DNA of 64,000 nucleotides from Tigriopus japonicus. Taxonomy: Eukaryota > Arthropoda > Copepoda > Harpacticoida > Harpacticidae. Both the position numbers and the translations under genes were made by a program. How positions within the stretch are numbered: the stretch's first letter is position 1; each line of letters starts with the position of its first letter. Positions 12,971-26,000 of this stretch are shown here, one piece after another. The notes below the pieces were generated by a model. That model was not told the DNA's origin. It worked only from the letters and a program-made list of their open reading frames with translations, and searched no databases. Location of the stretch: NCBI GenBank assembly GCA_010645155.1, contig CM021317.1:14362695-14426694 (forward strand). Direction: 5' to 3'.

Positions 12971-14353
12971 GATCAAATATCATACGGAGTTTGATAGTTT
13001 GACAACAATAATTTCAGGGAATGTCATTCCCTACTATTTGTTACAAAACTTGTTCTTTATGTCCAAAACAAAATTCGCTAAAAAAAGGAAGGGAGATGTT
13101 TTTTTTAATTTTCTTCTTACTCTGGGAAAGAAGAGAGTGCTGGTTTACAAGAGCATGTTACATTAGAATACTCAATTTTAAAATAAATCTTGCTTTAAGA
13201 ATACAGTTGCCCATGAAAAAAAATCCCATTCAGTTTTTGGCGTCTTTTTATGTAAGAGTGATTGTCTTAATAAGTACACTAGGTGAAATTCTGTTGTAAA
13301 AGCACGGCAATGGAAATTCTACTTAATTTTACCTTTTTTTAGTCTTGGGACAAGGATGGAAATATCTTATTGAGAGTAAGAAAAAAGAAAGATTCTGGTA
13401 ATCATTATTTTTTTGAGGATCAAAGGGCCAGGAACTTGATTTGATAACAACCAAAAGAAAAGAAAGAATATTTCGAATTGTTTTCTTTAGCTTTTTTTGC
13501 CATGAAATATTAGAAGCTTAAACAAATACCAGAAGCTTGACTAAGGTATGAAGTGCGGATAGAGTTTCTCTTTTGCTGTGTAGCAGAAATCCCAGAAGTT
13601 CAACAACATAAAAGTCAGCTGATGGTTTAGGAGTGTGATCAACAGCTGAGCTTATTCCTTAAAACGTCTGGGATTTATGCTCCATTGCAAAACAGCAACT
13701 TTATCTGAGCCCTAACAGTTTTGCTCCCATCAAAAGGCCACTACTTCTTTGCTTCAAAACTGAGAAAAACAAAAAAGAAAGAAGAGTAGACTCTGCTTTG
13801 CTTTTACACCACAATTTCACCTGCTCTTGCTTTTGAGGGAGATTCTTCTGAGCACTATTTTCGAGATTCGATTGCCAGGAAGTCTAATACAAGTAATCCG
13901 AAAATGAAACCAAAGACAGAAGAAGCAGGTTCTGTCTGAAACGCACGAGAATTTCAGCTTTTAATTGTGACCAACTTACATTTTCCTCTTCTTTCGTTCT
14001 TCAATCGGGCGCGACTAAAAGACATTTCACCTTGGCACGTATAAAACACATTGAAAATTCCCAAAATTACAAGAATGGTTCTGACTGTTTCTGGCATGAT
14101 GGCCTGACTATCTATCACTCATTACTGGACACAATCGACTTGATTGAACCCGGTATCTCACTAACTGTTTACTCAACTTGGGTGGATTTCCCAAGAAATT
14201 GGGTGAAAGTTCAGTAATCGCACAATTAGAATGTCCGGTGAACTGTTTTCTATTCGTAAGTAACACATCAACACGAAACCATAAACCATACAAGGAATAA
14301 ATAGAATCGATGGAACAAACATTGGGTAATACTGTTAGGGTTGGGTGGGAGAA
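12971..14353. other. no gene recognised
   Basis: AT-rich DNA with scattered short open frames (for example 13021-13299 plus) lacking motifs. I see nothing supportable. Confidence 0.4.
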
Positions 14354-14498
14354 TCATTGGGATTTCTCAATGCTACTAGCTTCTTCTTTCGGAAGCTCTT
14401 TCCGTGCATTAATGGGATGGGCTTGGATGTTATTGTTCACGGTGAGTCGATCCATAGCCTCTCCTGTGGCCAATAAGTCATCATCCACATCTTCCACC
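14354..14498 (-). CDS. possible C-terminal exon, unassigned
   Basis: The polypyrimidine acceptor ttttacctattgcag is followed, in phase 2, by 48 open codons ending in TGA at 14354. The product begins VEDVDDDLLATGEAMDRLTV and ends SSIEKSQ. It is strongly acidic and hydrophilic, and its GC content is above the surroundings, which suggests real coding. The upstream exon could not be fixed. The frame open to the GTGAGT donor near 14630 has the wrong phase. No family is recognised. Confidence 0.35.
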
Positions 14499-15869
14499 CT
14501 GCAATAGGTAAAAGGTAAGATTACTATTGATCAAGGATTTTTTTGTTGAAAAGCGATGGCATGCTGGTCTCTAACAAAAAGCTCCCAGAGATTGGGCTAT
14601 TGAGTCAGGAAATCATTTCACAAGCACTCACTAGGACAATATAAAATACATTGTTCATCATCACTTCAAAGGAATTGGAGGCAAGGAGGGGAATGATCGG
14701 AGCAAACATTGAGTCATGAGCGTTTCGAAAATTTTGTCACGAAGAAACGAAGCCTGCTGTACAGCAATTTGAGGGTTGCTACAGGTCTTGAATTCAATAT
14801 GAAGAGTCCAACTTGATGTGGGAAGGTTTCGACATGCCAAATGAACGTGCTCTTGCCCAAAAATTTGGCAAGGTGATTTGAAACACACACAACACTATTT
14901 TGGTGGGAGTCCATAGGTGGGCTTATTTGAGGCGAAAGCTTACCTTGTAATCGCATCTTCATTAAATTACAACGCAAATATCCCTTTTATTCCCAGCTAT
15001 AGTAATCATATTTTGGTCATAATTTAATGACTAAGGATCAGCTGAACATTCATAAGCCAGAAAAGTTAACAAAGTCAGAAATTTAAAGCTTCCGTTCAAC
15101 AAGAATAACCCCCTATAAAAGTAACCTCTTATTGGCAACGCTTAAAATTAAATATTTCAAATGCTCGGAAATAAATTACAATTATCTTGCTTCTGTCATC
15201 CTAAACGGTGCATCCGAAATATTAATCTTCAGCTCCTTTAAAGTATATTGGATTGGTAATGGAGCATTTAAGAATTTATATTGCCGGCCCACCTTTGGCG
15301 AAACTTCTACCAAATCTACAGGGAGTCTTGCATCTGAAGAAGCAAGCTGCATTAATAATTCTTCAACTTCAAAAGTCAATTATCATCAATGCACCACACG
15401 ATGCAACTCCTTATTAATCTTTGTTGAGAAACTAGTTAGGGTGACAAGTGAAATTTATGAACGGAGCTCCTGCAGGGTTGCAGCAAAATAAACACAATAA
15501 GGGATCAACCTAGGGTTCAATGTTATGAATGACACTTAGGAATGAGCACTATGATCATGGTCCAAAACTCTTTCTTACTAATTTTTCTTCTTAAATTGAA
15601 AGAAACAGCGGAATAATTGAATTTGTAAACCTGTTTAGATGAACCGTGCATAAATGTTAGCTGAATTGCAGGATACAACGGTGAATACGTCTCCAATACA
15701 AAAGAGACACACCCAAAGAAACAATTGCTTAAACTCAATTCTTGCAAACAGACGACGGGGCTCATAAATCTCATAAGTTGAAAGAACCCTAGAAAATCCA
15801 GAGACACGCAGGGTTATGAATGGCTATGATTACGTCATAAAAATTAGTTGGTTATTCCCTGAATCATCT
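14499..15869. other. no gene recognised
   Basis: Contains overlapping minus-strand open frames at 14661-14977 that may be exons of the gene ending at 14354, and others at 15132-15491 and 15523-15807. None shows a family motif, and phases do not join cleanly. Confidence 0.35.
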
Positions 15870-15871
15870 AC

Positions 15872-17155
15872 AGAGTGGCGACTTAGTATCCGCACTCGAT
15901 TTCAAACTTTGATATTTCAAAATTCCCGCGGAATAATCAGCTGCAATTTTGTACACAAGCCCGCGAAAACCTCCAAAACAAATTTTATCAAAAACAAACA
16001 TAAAAATTTTGGCACCATGAAGCCACAGGAGCAAAGACGCAAAGTCATAGCCGATTTGTACGCGGCCGGCAACAACGCGGCCAACATCGTGAAGGTGACC
16101 AAGTACCCCAAGCGGACGGTGTACGACGTTGTGAAACGACTAAAAGACGGTAGAGGCATTGAACACAAACCATGTGGGCCTCACAAGGCCAAAAAAAGGA
16201 CCAAGACCTTCCTAGCAGGCCTTAAGAGGTCAATCAAGGCCAACCCGGCCGTCTCCATCAGGGCCCACGCTGCGAGGAGAGGGGTGAGCCGCAAAACGAT
16301 GTCCAAAGCCATCAAAGAGGACCTAGGACTTAAATCTTACGTCCGAGGTCGCCGTCATCTCCTTACTGAGAAAATGAAGGCCGTCAGACTGGAGAGAAGC
16401 CAAAAGTTGCGGCGAATTTGCAAGGTCAATCCGGGAGTGGTGCGCTTGTTCTCGGACGAGTCCATTTTCACGGTTGACGGGGCCTACAACCCACAAAACG
16501 ACTGGTGGCTTTCAGAACAAAGGTCAGGCATCCCCCACGTCATGAAGACCAAAAATCCAGCCAAGATCATGGTCTTCGGCCTCATAACCAGCGACGGCAA
16601 AGTCATGCCTGCCCACATCTTCCCGCCCGGCACCACGGTCAACTCCACCGTCTACCTGGAGCTTCTGGACGAAGTTGTTTTGCCTTGGTTGAGAACGGCT
16701 TACCCTCCCGAAACCAACTTCATGTGGATCCAGGACTCCGCGCCTTGCCACACCGCCAAAAAGGTCCTGGAGTACTTGACCTCAAAGTTCTCCGTGGTCG
16801 TCAAGCCGGACGAATGGCCTTCGAACAGCCCTGACCTCAACCCGTGTGACTATTAGTTGTGGTCAGAGCTGCGAAGGATAGTAAACAAGGCCCCACACAA
16901 CAGCCTGGCCACTTTGAAGGCCTCCGTGAGGCGGAACATGGCCAAGTTCACCGCGGCCGAGGTTAAAAAAGCCTGCGGAGCCTTCAATAGACGCGTCATG
17001 GACGTAATTGCTTCCAAAGGCTCCCACATTGAATAAACTTTTTGCAAATTAGATTAAAATAAACAATTTCTCTTTTATGAACTTCATTCTCAGATTTGGG
17101 TTTGGTGCGGAAAAGCTCTTTCAAACTTTGGTGCGGATACTAAGTCGCCACTCTG
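15872..17155 (+). mobile_element. Tc1/mariner transposon, DD37D type
   Basis: A 1284-bp element with perfect 25-bp inverted repeats: left 15872-15896 starting CAGAGTGGCGACTTAGTATC, right 17131-17155. It is flanked by the TA target duplication at 15870-15871 and 17156-17157. A secondary TTTCAAACTTTG motif lies just inside each end. GC content is far above the flanking AT-rich DNA, consistent with an immigrant element. The intact ends and single coding lesion suggest recent activity. The spacing of catalytic residues places it with DD37D (maT-like) relatives rather than DD34D mariner or DD34E Tc1. Confidence 0.95.
16017..17036 (+). pseudogene. mariner-type DD37D transposase with one nonsense codon
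   Basis: Cut-and-paste transposase acting on the element's own ends. Start chosen at ATG 16017 (gcaccATGA context), where homology begins; upstream in-frame codons are non-homologous. Full length would be 339 residues, but TAG at 16854-16856 stops it at codon 280. Residues 1-110 form the paired helix-turn-helix DNA-binding part (RTVYDVVKRLKDGRG). The catalytic triad is D147 (FSDESIF), D240 (WIQDSAPCHTA) and D278 (NSPDLNPCDY), with exactly 37 residues between the last two. The stop falls two codons after D278, so all three catalytic residues are encoded but the last 59 residues (LWSELRR..) are lost. The downstream frame stays open to TAA at 17034. The tag codon could be a single-base change from tgg. 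I infer it is inactive unless the truncated protein works. Confidence 0.9.
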
Positions 17156-17157
17156 TA

Positions 17158-20051
17158 GGTTCCCTTCAAAAAAATCTAAATTAACATCTCTACTTGTCAC
17201 AGCAACTCCAGTTCAAACAAACGATGGCAATCTATCCAAATGAGATTAGCTTTCGATAAACATGCAGAAGGAGACTATTTATCAGTTGTGTCAACTTCTT
17301 GGCCTGTCTTTCTTGTTTTAGCCAATGTGACACTAATTCTCGAGCAATTAGGTGTCTGAGTGAAGAGCGTAATTTTATTGACAGCCATCTGAGGAACAAA
17401 TATGTCTAATGCATGCCATACTTTAGCTCCGATTGAAACATCACTCTATCTAAATGAATTAGTAACATAAAACAAGGGTCGTGCTTGCCGATCAATAAGA
17501 ACCTTTTTGTTTTTGTGGGAGAGTTCCCTTCAGAAGAAGCTGCCGATGGACCATGAGGAGATATGGTCAAACGAGTGTTCCAGTTCCGGAATCTATGAAA
17601 GATGACAGGGTTTTGGCTGAGGGTTCTTTGAACTCATGCACGGTTTTTTGGCCAACCATATTCCAATGTAACAACAGTTTTGGTGAGTTTCGTGCATCGT
17701 AAATCATGTGGCGAATTCACCTTCAATTTGAATATGCAAACCTAGACTGAGACGTGGTTTGCATGGCTACTGCAATAAGCTTTAGGAAAGTAGACGAATG
17801 CAAATCAGCATTTATTACATTCTATTGTAAAACGTCTGTCGGTGCATATGACGGAGACAAATGTTCTTGCATTTTTTCATGTGAATTTTCTTGTGTCCAT
17901 ATCATTACCACTTGGCCGATATTTGGCAAGGGATGGTTTACAACGGAATAAATGAGGTCTTTTCCTCAAATGTGTGGCTTGCTTGAAGTCAAAGTTAAGT
18001 GGACTACTTTTTATTGGCGATTCGAACGGGTTTTAAGCCAACATCACGGTGCTGAAGGAATTATTTCAAGTTTGTATGGAAATTCCCAACAACTATGAGA
18101 TATGAGATGTATGTTTCTGACCCAGAAAATCAATAGGAACAACTTAGATTTACTAAATTTTTTACTGTCAGGTCTTGACTCAAAGTTATATACCTAAAAA
18201 TCTATAAAATTGACTAAAGTTTTAATAGTTTAGCACTACATTTTTGAAGTTACTTAGTCCCGAGTTGAATTGAAATGAAATGAAAATCAGCTCCCCGAGT
18301 TATATAAATTTAATTGGTCGATGTTTAACCCCAAGAACGAAAAATTGCTCCGGTGTTTGAAACTCCAGTTCCAAAGCAAACGATTAAAAATTTCACTTGT
18401 ATGACACAAAATGAAAATTGTTCTTTTTCTTTACTTAAATAGCATTAACTAAGAAACACTAAAAATACATATATTTTTGAAAACAATGTTCCAGTTATAT
18501 CGACTACACCAAGTTTGTTATTTATATGGACGAAACTCAGAAAATCAAAGTTGTTCCTCTTGGTTTCTTGAGTCTGCATCACACTTCATAGTGTTTAGGA
18601 ATTTCCACAGAAACTTGATATATTTTTTTCAGTACCGTGCAGGACTAAGTACTTTCAAAAAATGTATTGACAATTAAAAAAAATGTTGTATTTACAGGTT
18701 TTTAGGTGCATAACTTTTAATCTACCCTTGACTTGGAAAAACTGAGAAAATCAAAGTTGTTCTTCTTGATTTTGTGGGCCAGAAACATGTCTCATAAAGA
18801 TTGGGAATTTCCATACAACCTTTATATGATTTTTTCAGTACCGTGAAGAGTACGTATATTTTGTCGTCAGTAGCAAGGAATACACTCACTTCATCCAAAT
18901 GCATTTTCTCAGCGTGACAGACAACCGTAAACTTGAGAGAGTTGTTTTTACGTCACGTCACCTTAACGGTCAGCCAAGAACGTCATCAAAGAATGGATGG
19001 GAATACGTGGATTCCTATCTAAGATGTGTGATTCTAATCCACTGATGGTGAACAATTTCTTGGAGCGAATATATTAGAACATAGAAATAGAATACCTTAA
19101 GCATTTTAAGACGTATCTTGGACATCGACAAATTTGAAAACACCAAAACTTGAGCAACAATTTTAACTCTGTTTTAGTTTTTAGGTAGGTAAATTGTGTT
19201 ATGAATGACATCAAAAAAGTAATTTGACGTTATCAAAAGTCTTCCTTCTATGTCTTCTTGAAGTAGTCCAGATCTTATTAATAGAGGCCGGATTTGAAAT
19301 CAATTTTTCAAAAAAATTCAAGGTATATTTTTACAGAAAAAAAAACAATTTTTGGAGGCAATTCAAAAGTAATTAACTATCATGAGTTTTTAGGGTTTGG
19401 AACCTTGAGCAAAACTTCAGAGTTGGTCAAACGGTTTTTAAACGCAAGTCTTTGTAAGACTGGTTTTTGGAATCACAAGATGACTTCATAATTTTTTTTA
19501 AAAAAATACCTGTGATCTTAGATGGTCGGCAAAATCCTATCGTTTTTGCGTTTTTAGATGCTTGTATCTTCAATATTCCCTGCAATTTCTCAATTTTTTC
19601 ATGGTGGCCATTGACATACTGTACTTCTGGATAACTTGGGTACAATCCTCTTAAGCGGAATGCCCTTTGAGAACTGCCAAGAATATGAAAATTTTGCAAG
19701 ATACAATTCTAAGGGCAGGAAGTCTACCAGACAAAAATTTGATATTTTTAAGAAAAATGATTCCGAAATGGCCCCAAATGAGGGAAATTCAAACCCTCAG
19801 AAAAAACTGGATTCAATTTCAAATCTAGTCTCCTCTTATTACTTTTAGACACAATTGGGTCGATTAAAAAAATGTGCCGAGGCAAAAGCTTTTTCATTGT
19901 ACAGCCTTGAATCCATTCTACATCCCCCAGTCTTTTTACAGAATTTGGCTCATCGCCCGATAAATTACAAATTTAAGTATGCAATTGGAACAGAAGACTG
20001 ATTTTCTATGTTTTGACGGATTTAATTTACTTTAGGCTAAAAAAGAAGGAG
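17158..20051. other. intergenic; three copies of a dispersed repeat
   Basis: No gene recognised. A sequence of about 110 bp is present three times: inverted at about 18060-18165 and direct at about 18530-18650 and 18735-18853. Shared features are aaGTTGTTC.TCTTG.TTT, GGGAATTTCCAYACAAACTT and TTTTTCAGTACCGTG (the last in the direct copies). Ends and target duplications could not be defined. The 3' UTR of the decarboxylase must lie just below 20052, but no clear AATAAA was seen on the minus strand close by. Confidence 0.45.
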
Positions 20052-23000
20052 TCAGACTGACCTCATTGAGACTTCTTTCTCAGCCATGGTGGCCACGTCT
20101 TGAGATCGTCGCGTGTTGGAACCCGACCTTAGAATGAAAGCCAAAGGCCAGGAGACCCATGTCCTTTTGCCCGTTTTCTTCTTCCGGCCAGGTTGATTGT
20201 TCTCTTCGTCAATACCATCGGCATCCATGTCCTTGATCTTGACGATCTTGGGATTGTAGATTTTTGGGTCTGAGACCATTCGCACGAAGAAGGATCGCTT
20301 GTACTTAATGTTATGCTTCGGTTTGTCTTCGGCCTTTTGAGCTGAGTTCGCTCGTTCGAAATTGTCGCCTTCTTCGCCGTCCTCTGTCTTGATTCTCACC
20401 ATGTCATCACCCTGAAAAATAGGGAAACATTAATATGCATGAAAAAATATTGCATATGTAAATTACGAAGTAAGTTGTAGCTTACACCTCCTTTTCCAAG
20501 ACACACAATTTCAGAGTGAACAAACCAAGTAAGAAAGTTCTAACATTGAATCAACAATACCCTTCTTTGACTTTTATAATTTAATACATCTTATGCCATT
20601 GTATCAGGATAAAAAAATCGAAAAAAATGCAAAAAAGAAACCCAACGCTCCAGTCTTTTTCATGAGTTGGCATCACATCTCATGTTATTAGGAGCAGGAA
20701 TATTATGCGAATAAGCCACCTTCAAATACTGAAGAGGTTCAGACAAGCTGGGTTGTAATTTCCAGTCTATTGTGCTTAAAAGAAACCCTTGGACCTTTCA
20801 TGGGAAATTTTCTTAAAATGCAAAACATTTTGCAAGAATAACATTTTTTAAGGAAGTTTTCCAGAAGCAAGAGTTGGCACGCTTTTGATTGTATTGTCTC
20901 TCTGGTACCTTGAAAACTGTAACTCGCATTGTTTCATTTCACATTTATGTCTCCTTTAAACCAACCTAAACTTTATCCACTTGGAACCAATAAGGAATGA
21001 CAATTGACAGAGAGCACATTTTGACTTTGTACCCCAAATCTATGGAAGAGACTTTAGTGATGTATTTGTTGTTTCTATTCTGTGCTCCTCCATAAATTGT
21101 GAAACGAAAATGCAAAAAGATGCAAAACGTACAGAAAATAATAATGAACAATCTTGATTCAAAAGTAAAGTTACAATGTAAATAAAAAAAAAGAGTATTT
21201 TACTTTACAAGCCCAATTATCCTCTAAGCCAAAAAAATATGAGAAAGCCAATTTGAATCACACTCAAGTTTAAAATTAAGCATTTCTAGACCAGACGAAC
21301 TTTACGATGTATTTTTCATAATTACAAGCGTATTTCATTTGATCGCTTAAAATTCCTGTTTCTATTTTGTGGTGCTCCAAAAACACACGCTTGTACCTTT
21401 TCCATTCCATTGCACGAGCTAACAATCACTTAATTTTCATATTTTTCCGATGGGCTTTTTGATGTGTTCGTTTTTTGATATAGATTTGTATTTTCAGGTA
21501 ATTGGGTGGGTTAGGGTCTAAATTCATCCATCCGAGAAGAGTTAAGTGAAAGAGACCCATGTTTCCTTGAATGTCTCTCTGTGCCTTAAGACATCACGCA
21601 AACTGTTGGATTGGCATCCATACAAACCGTATCATTTTCCTGATTGCAAGAAAAAATGTTCGCAAACGTCCATGAAATATTAATCAGACAAATCGGGATT
21701 CGTGGCTAACTTATTTAGAGCGAACAATACGCAGTCGGTATTGATTTGGTAAGAATAAGCCAAGAATCAAAGGATTATCAAACAAATACGGAGGGTCAAT
21801 GACATGTTAATAAATAGATGTCCGTTTTTGGTTTTTGAATGAAAATGTTTTAGTTATATATTTGTTTTCATCTATTTATGTTATCTGGCTGGGAAATTTT
21901 GTCTGAAATCGCATATGCTTATCAAACTATTTCTGAAGTTTTGAGTGACTTCTAATAGTTTGAAGCTGTTCTTTGCGAAGAACCTTAAACACTTACCATA
22001 ATCTCCATCTTCTCTAGGACGTCAGTGGCCATCTTTGCAATTGTTCGCCAAGCATATTCTTGAATTACAAAGATCAAAAAGCTCAATCATAGCTCAGACA
22101 TATTCATTTATACTATATTAGTATTACCAATATCTTCATCGGTGGCATTGGGAGCGCAGACACAAAATCGAATGACGTATTTGTCATTGACAGAGGCCGG
22201 AACCATATGTAATTTCCCCGAGGCGTTGATTGTTGATAGTAACTTTTGATTCACCTCATCACTATGATGCAATCGAAAGCAAACTAATCCAACCTAATTC
22301 GGAGAGAAAGAAAAAAGGCCATTCAAAGAAAATCTAGAAAATATATTCTTTTATTTGATTTTTTGTTTGTTGACAATTTGGTACAATTGATACCAATCAT
22401 CTTCATACTCCAGGTGATACTTTTCATTCTATTCTCATCAAATCATTGGCAGATTGCAAACTTGTTTGAGAAATACTTGTCGGCACAAAGTCGAAAAAAT
22501 GGCAGGTTTTGACTCACCTTGACGTCGTTGCAGACTTCAAAGCGACGGTCAGATTTGACATATTGCTCGAAAAGTTTGGCTAATCGACAATGTTCCCGAA
22601 TATATTCTTGGAGTCCACTCACTCCATAAGTTCGGATAACGAACCAAAGCTTTAGAGATCGGAATCGGCGACTAAGAGGGATTCCCCAGTGCTAAAAGAA
22701 GGAACCAAATTTGTAATTCCGTTTAGATTTCGTAGAATTTTCTTCCAATTTTCCACATAAAAAAAATGAGTTATTGGGGAAGGTGCAAATATTAATTGAA
22801 GGGAACAAAATATTTCAGACTCTCGCAACCTCCGAGAAGTTTAACTCGTCACAAAATCTTCAAGAAACCATTTACGGTTTTGAAACATACCCTGTAGTCT
22901 ATGGCGGATTCAGAGTAGCTATGTTGGAGGTACAGTGGATCAACAACCAATGCCTGGGTCAATTTGAATCGATCCCGAACCCACATCAAGGAACAATCAA

Positions 23001-26000
23001 AGTTCACCAACATCCATTTGTTCGGATTCATATTGAACGAGGATGCATACTGTACATTAGGAAGAAGTATACATGGTTTTGTTAAAAGATATTGGAGGTT
23101 TGGTGAATGCACAATGGGAGCCACTGACCTCAACCCCTTTCATGAGATATTGATATTCCGGACAAATGAAACAATTGCCTCCATAGGATGCGTCCACATG
23201 AAGCCACGCCCCATACTCGTCACAAATGGGACCTTGAATGAAATGGGAAGGGGACCTTTTGTGGTTTGGCTTAATTCCAAATCAAATGCCACCAACCAAA
23301 CACCAAAAATATTTCAAAAGTACGTTGTTTATCGGAAACATTTTTGGTGTTTGGTTAGCTGACGACTGAAATGAAACGTGGAAAAAGTTGAACGAAATGG
23401 AAATAAAAACCCAGCTAAGCTATCCTATGAAAAGAAGAAGATTTATTCACAAACCAACTCACCAATCTCCTTCAAATTATCAAATGCACAACATCCCGTA
23501 GTTCCCAAAGTGGTGGACACAAAGAAAGGGTAAAGGCCATTCTCCACATCCTCTTCCATGGCCTTGAATAAAAATAGACATGAGGTGGTCAAGCTGACGA
23601 TAATAAAGAGGGGTTATTGCAAATTCTTGGGACATTCCAGAGCACCCTTGAGAAGGAAGGAATTTCAATAAGAGAGCATTCATGAGCTCATTCATCAAGG
23701 CTTACCTGGCGCAAGGTCTCGCCTCGAAGGCTGCAACTCTCATCTGGCTCGAGAATCCTCAATTTCACGAAGCCAATCATGGCAGCCTTTTCCACACAGG
23801 AATGGGCTTCTTTCGAGCAATATGCCATTAACTTTGAAAGCAACGAAGTCTCCTCCACTTCATCGCCATATTTGACCTTCAGCCTTTGGATCATTTGAGC
23901 GCGAGCGGCCAGCAAACAATCCAATATACATTCACTCGCGCAAGACTGGAAAAGGGCACAAAAGGGTCATGTGAAAGGAACAAAAGTGGATTGTTTTAGA
24001 TTTGAACATATTGTGGACTTACTTGGATGACACCTCCACCAATACTACCCTTCTTATTGCTCAAGAAATCGTCCGGAAGGCCGATCATTTTTCCTGGAAA
24101 AGGTGAAATAACTTTTGAAGGCCGTTGAAGCATTACATTACAAAGTGATTACAAAGGTACTAGTCTTATTGACACTTTTTGTAGGATTTGTAAAAAGAAT
24201 GAGTTTTCCAACCATGCTTGCTAACGATTTGTAAAATTTGGTCTTAGAGATTGATAGAGTGCCAAAGCTTCCAACAGTTTGTGCAACAAAAAAAGTTGAT
24301 TTCAATTCAACTGATATCCGGGGTTTTGGTCAAGGAAAAACTAGATTGTTCAAGCTTCAAGTTTAAATTAAATCTAGAGGAATATTTGCCTTTGAAGCAC
24401 ACATTTCACACAAACCTCACAGCTTATGGGGAATCCTAGGGATCCTACTTTTTATTTTCATTGATATGTCTTTATTCCTTTATTCCTTTAATTCCTAATA
24501 ATTACCGAAATAAATCTATCTATCTGTCTATCTATTTAGTATTGAAAGATTGTCAAGAATTGTCTTGAGCTGTACTATATGAATTTTAAAAAGATACCAG
24601 GCTTTCATAGCAAGGTGGTTTGATTGTTTGTCTTGAAAAACAAATGACATTAAAAATGGAATGGCACAAATATTTATGCATTTGTTGTTTATTGAGTAAT
24701 TATACTTTTTAAGTTTTGTCAAGCTGTCAAAAACCCAGAAAAAGTCACAGTAGGAGGGTTTTCACCTCCGCCGCTGGACGTTCTTTTAAAATGATGTGGC
24801 GAACTTTCTTACTTGATTACAGATTACAATGCCTTTAGCACTCTATGGTTCTCTATGAGTCTGATGCATGGAAGTATAGTACATTTGAAATCTTCAAAGT
24901 GGACCAAATTCAAATTTAGACGTACTTTCGTATTCTAGAAAAAACGTTGCAAATAAGTCACGTATCATTTATGGTAACAAATTCTTACAATTTGAAAAGC
25001 TCACTGATCCAACATTTACTTTTAAAGCATGGATGTTTGAATCAAATATCAAAGCTACTCAATTGTAAAGAGGTCAAAAATCAAAACATTGGACAATAGG
25101 GCACTTTTAATCTTACCCATCCAATCCAACATAATGGTCTCCAGTTCCGTGCAAGCAGGAGCAGCGGCCTGAAATCATCAAAAGTCATTCATATCTTCCT
25201 TTGTTCTAATATGAACTTAAAGATTCCTAATGTAAGACCATTGCTCATACACACCCAAGAAAACCCGACACATCCAATGGCATCGCCCAACATAGAGCCC
25301 AAGATGGAGGGAAACGAATTCCCCGCGGGGAAATAGGCGTGGAATCTGGGATGTTGCCAATGCGTCATCTGCGTCATACATAGAATGGTAAGAAAAGGTC
25401 AGAAACGTGAGGACGTTGACTCGTTTAAAGCACGTTTTGTCAATCAAGGACCGGAGTAAACTCGGTAAATCTAGATCCAATCGTAAAATTGACAATTTCG
25501 ATGAGTCGACAAAAAAGACAAAGGAAAAAAGCTTGGTCAGACTTTCAGTTTAGGGCATTTTCAAACTTAGAAGGTAGATTAAGGAGAATTTGTGACATCT
25601 TAAACGACTTGTCGTCAAGCTGTGAAACTTTTCATCCTTTCGGAATGAGCGATAGCACAATTGTCTTTGACTTCATATATCGACGATTGTTAATCAATGA
25701 ATACTCTACACGAGAAACTAAATACTGCCTGTAGCGCAAAAATATCGCTAAACACTTTGCAACTCTGTCAAGTTAATCACAGAGGGCGATACAATTTGAC
25801 CAATGAAAAGTGCAACATTCATTTTCAGCCAAAGGTTTGAAATGCTACATCCACTTTCAACTGGATTTGGTCATGCAATAAATTTTTGAAATTTTTGAGG
25901 ACCCCTTGGACATTCTTAATAAACAAGCTCTACAGGATTGCAGAGCCACATTCTCAAGCTTTGAAAATTATTCAAACGCTAAGAGAAAAAGCTGAAATCA

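Noticed and set aside
14590..14740. Exon encoding SMFAPIIPLLASNSFEVMM as a chemoreceptor fragment
   Set aside because: The frame has a stop shortly upstream with no acceptor between, and its phase does not fit the exon at 14498.
16505..16834. Alternative plus and minus frames within the mariner element
   Set aside because: They overlap the transposase frame, which holds the catalytic motifs.
22849..23924. Decarboxylase as a DHPAA synthase
   Set aside because: Those enzymes carry Asn at the His of the AHS motif. Here EAHSCVEK keeps His, and the Tdc-type C-terminus is present.
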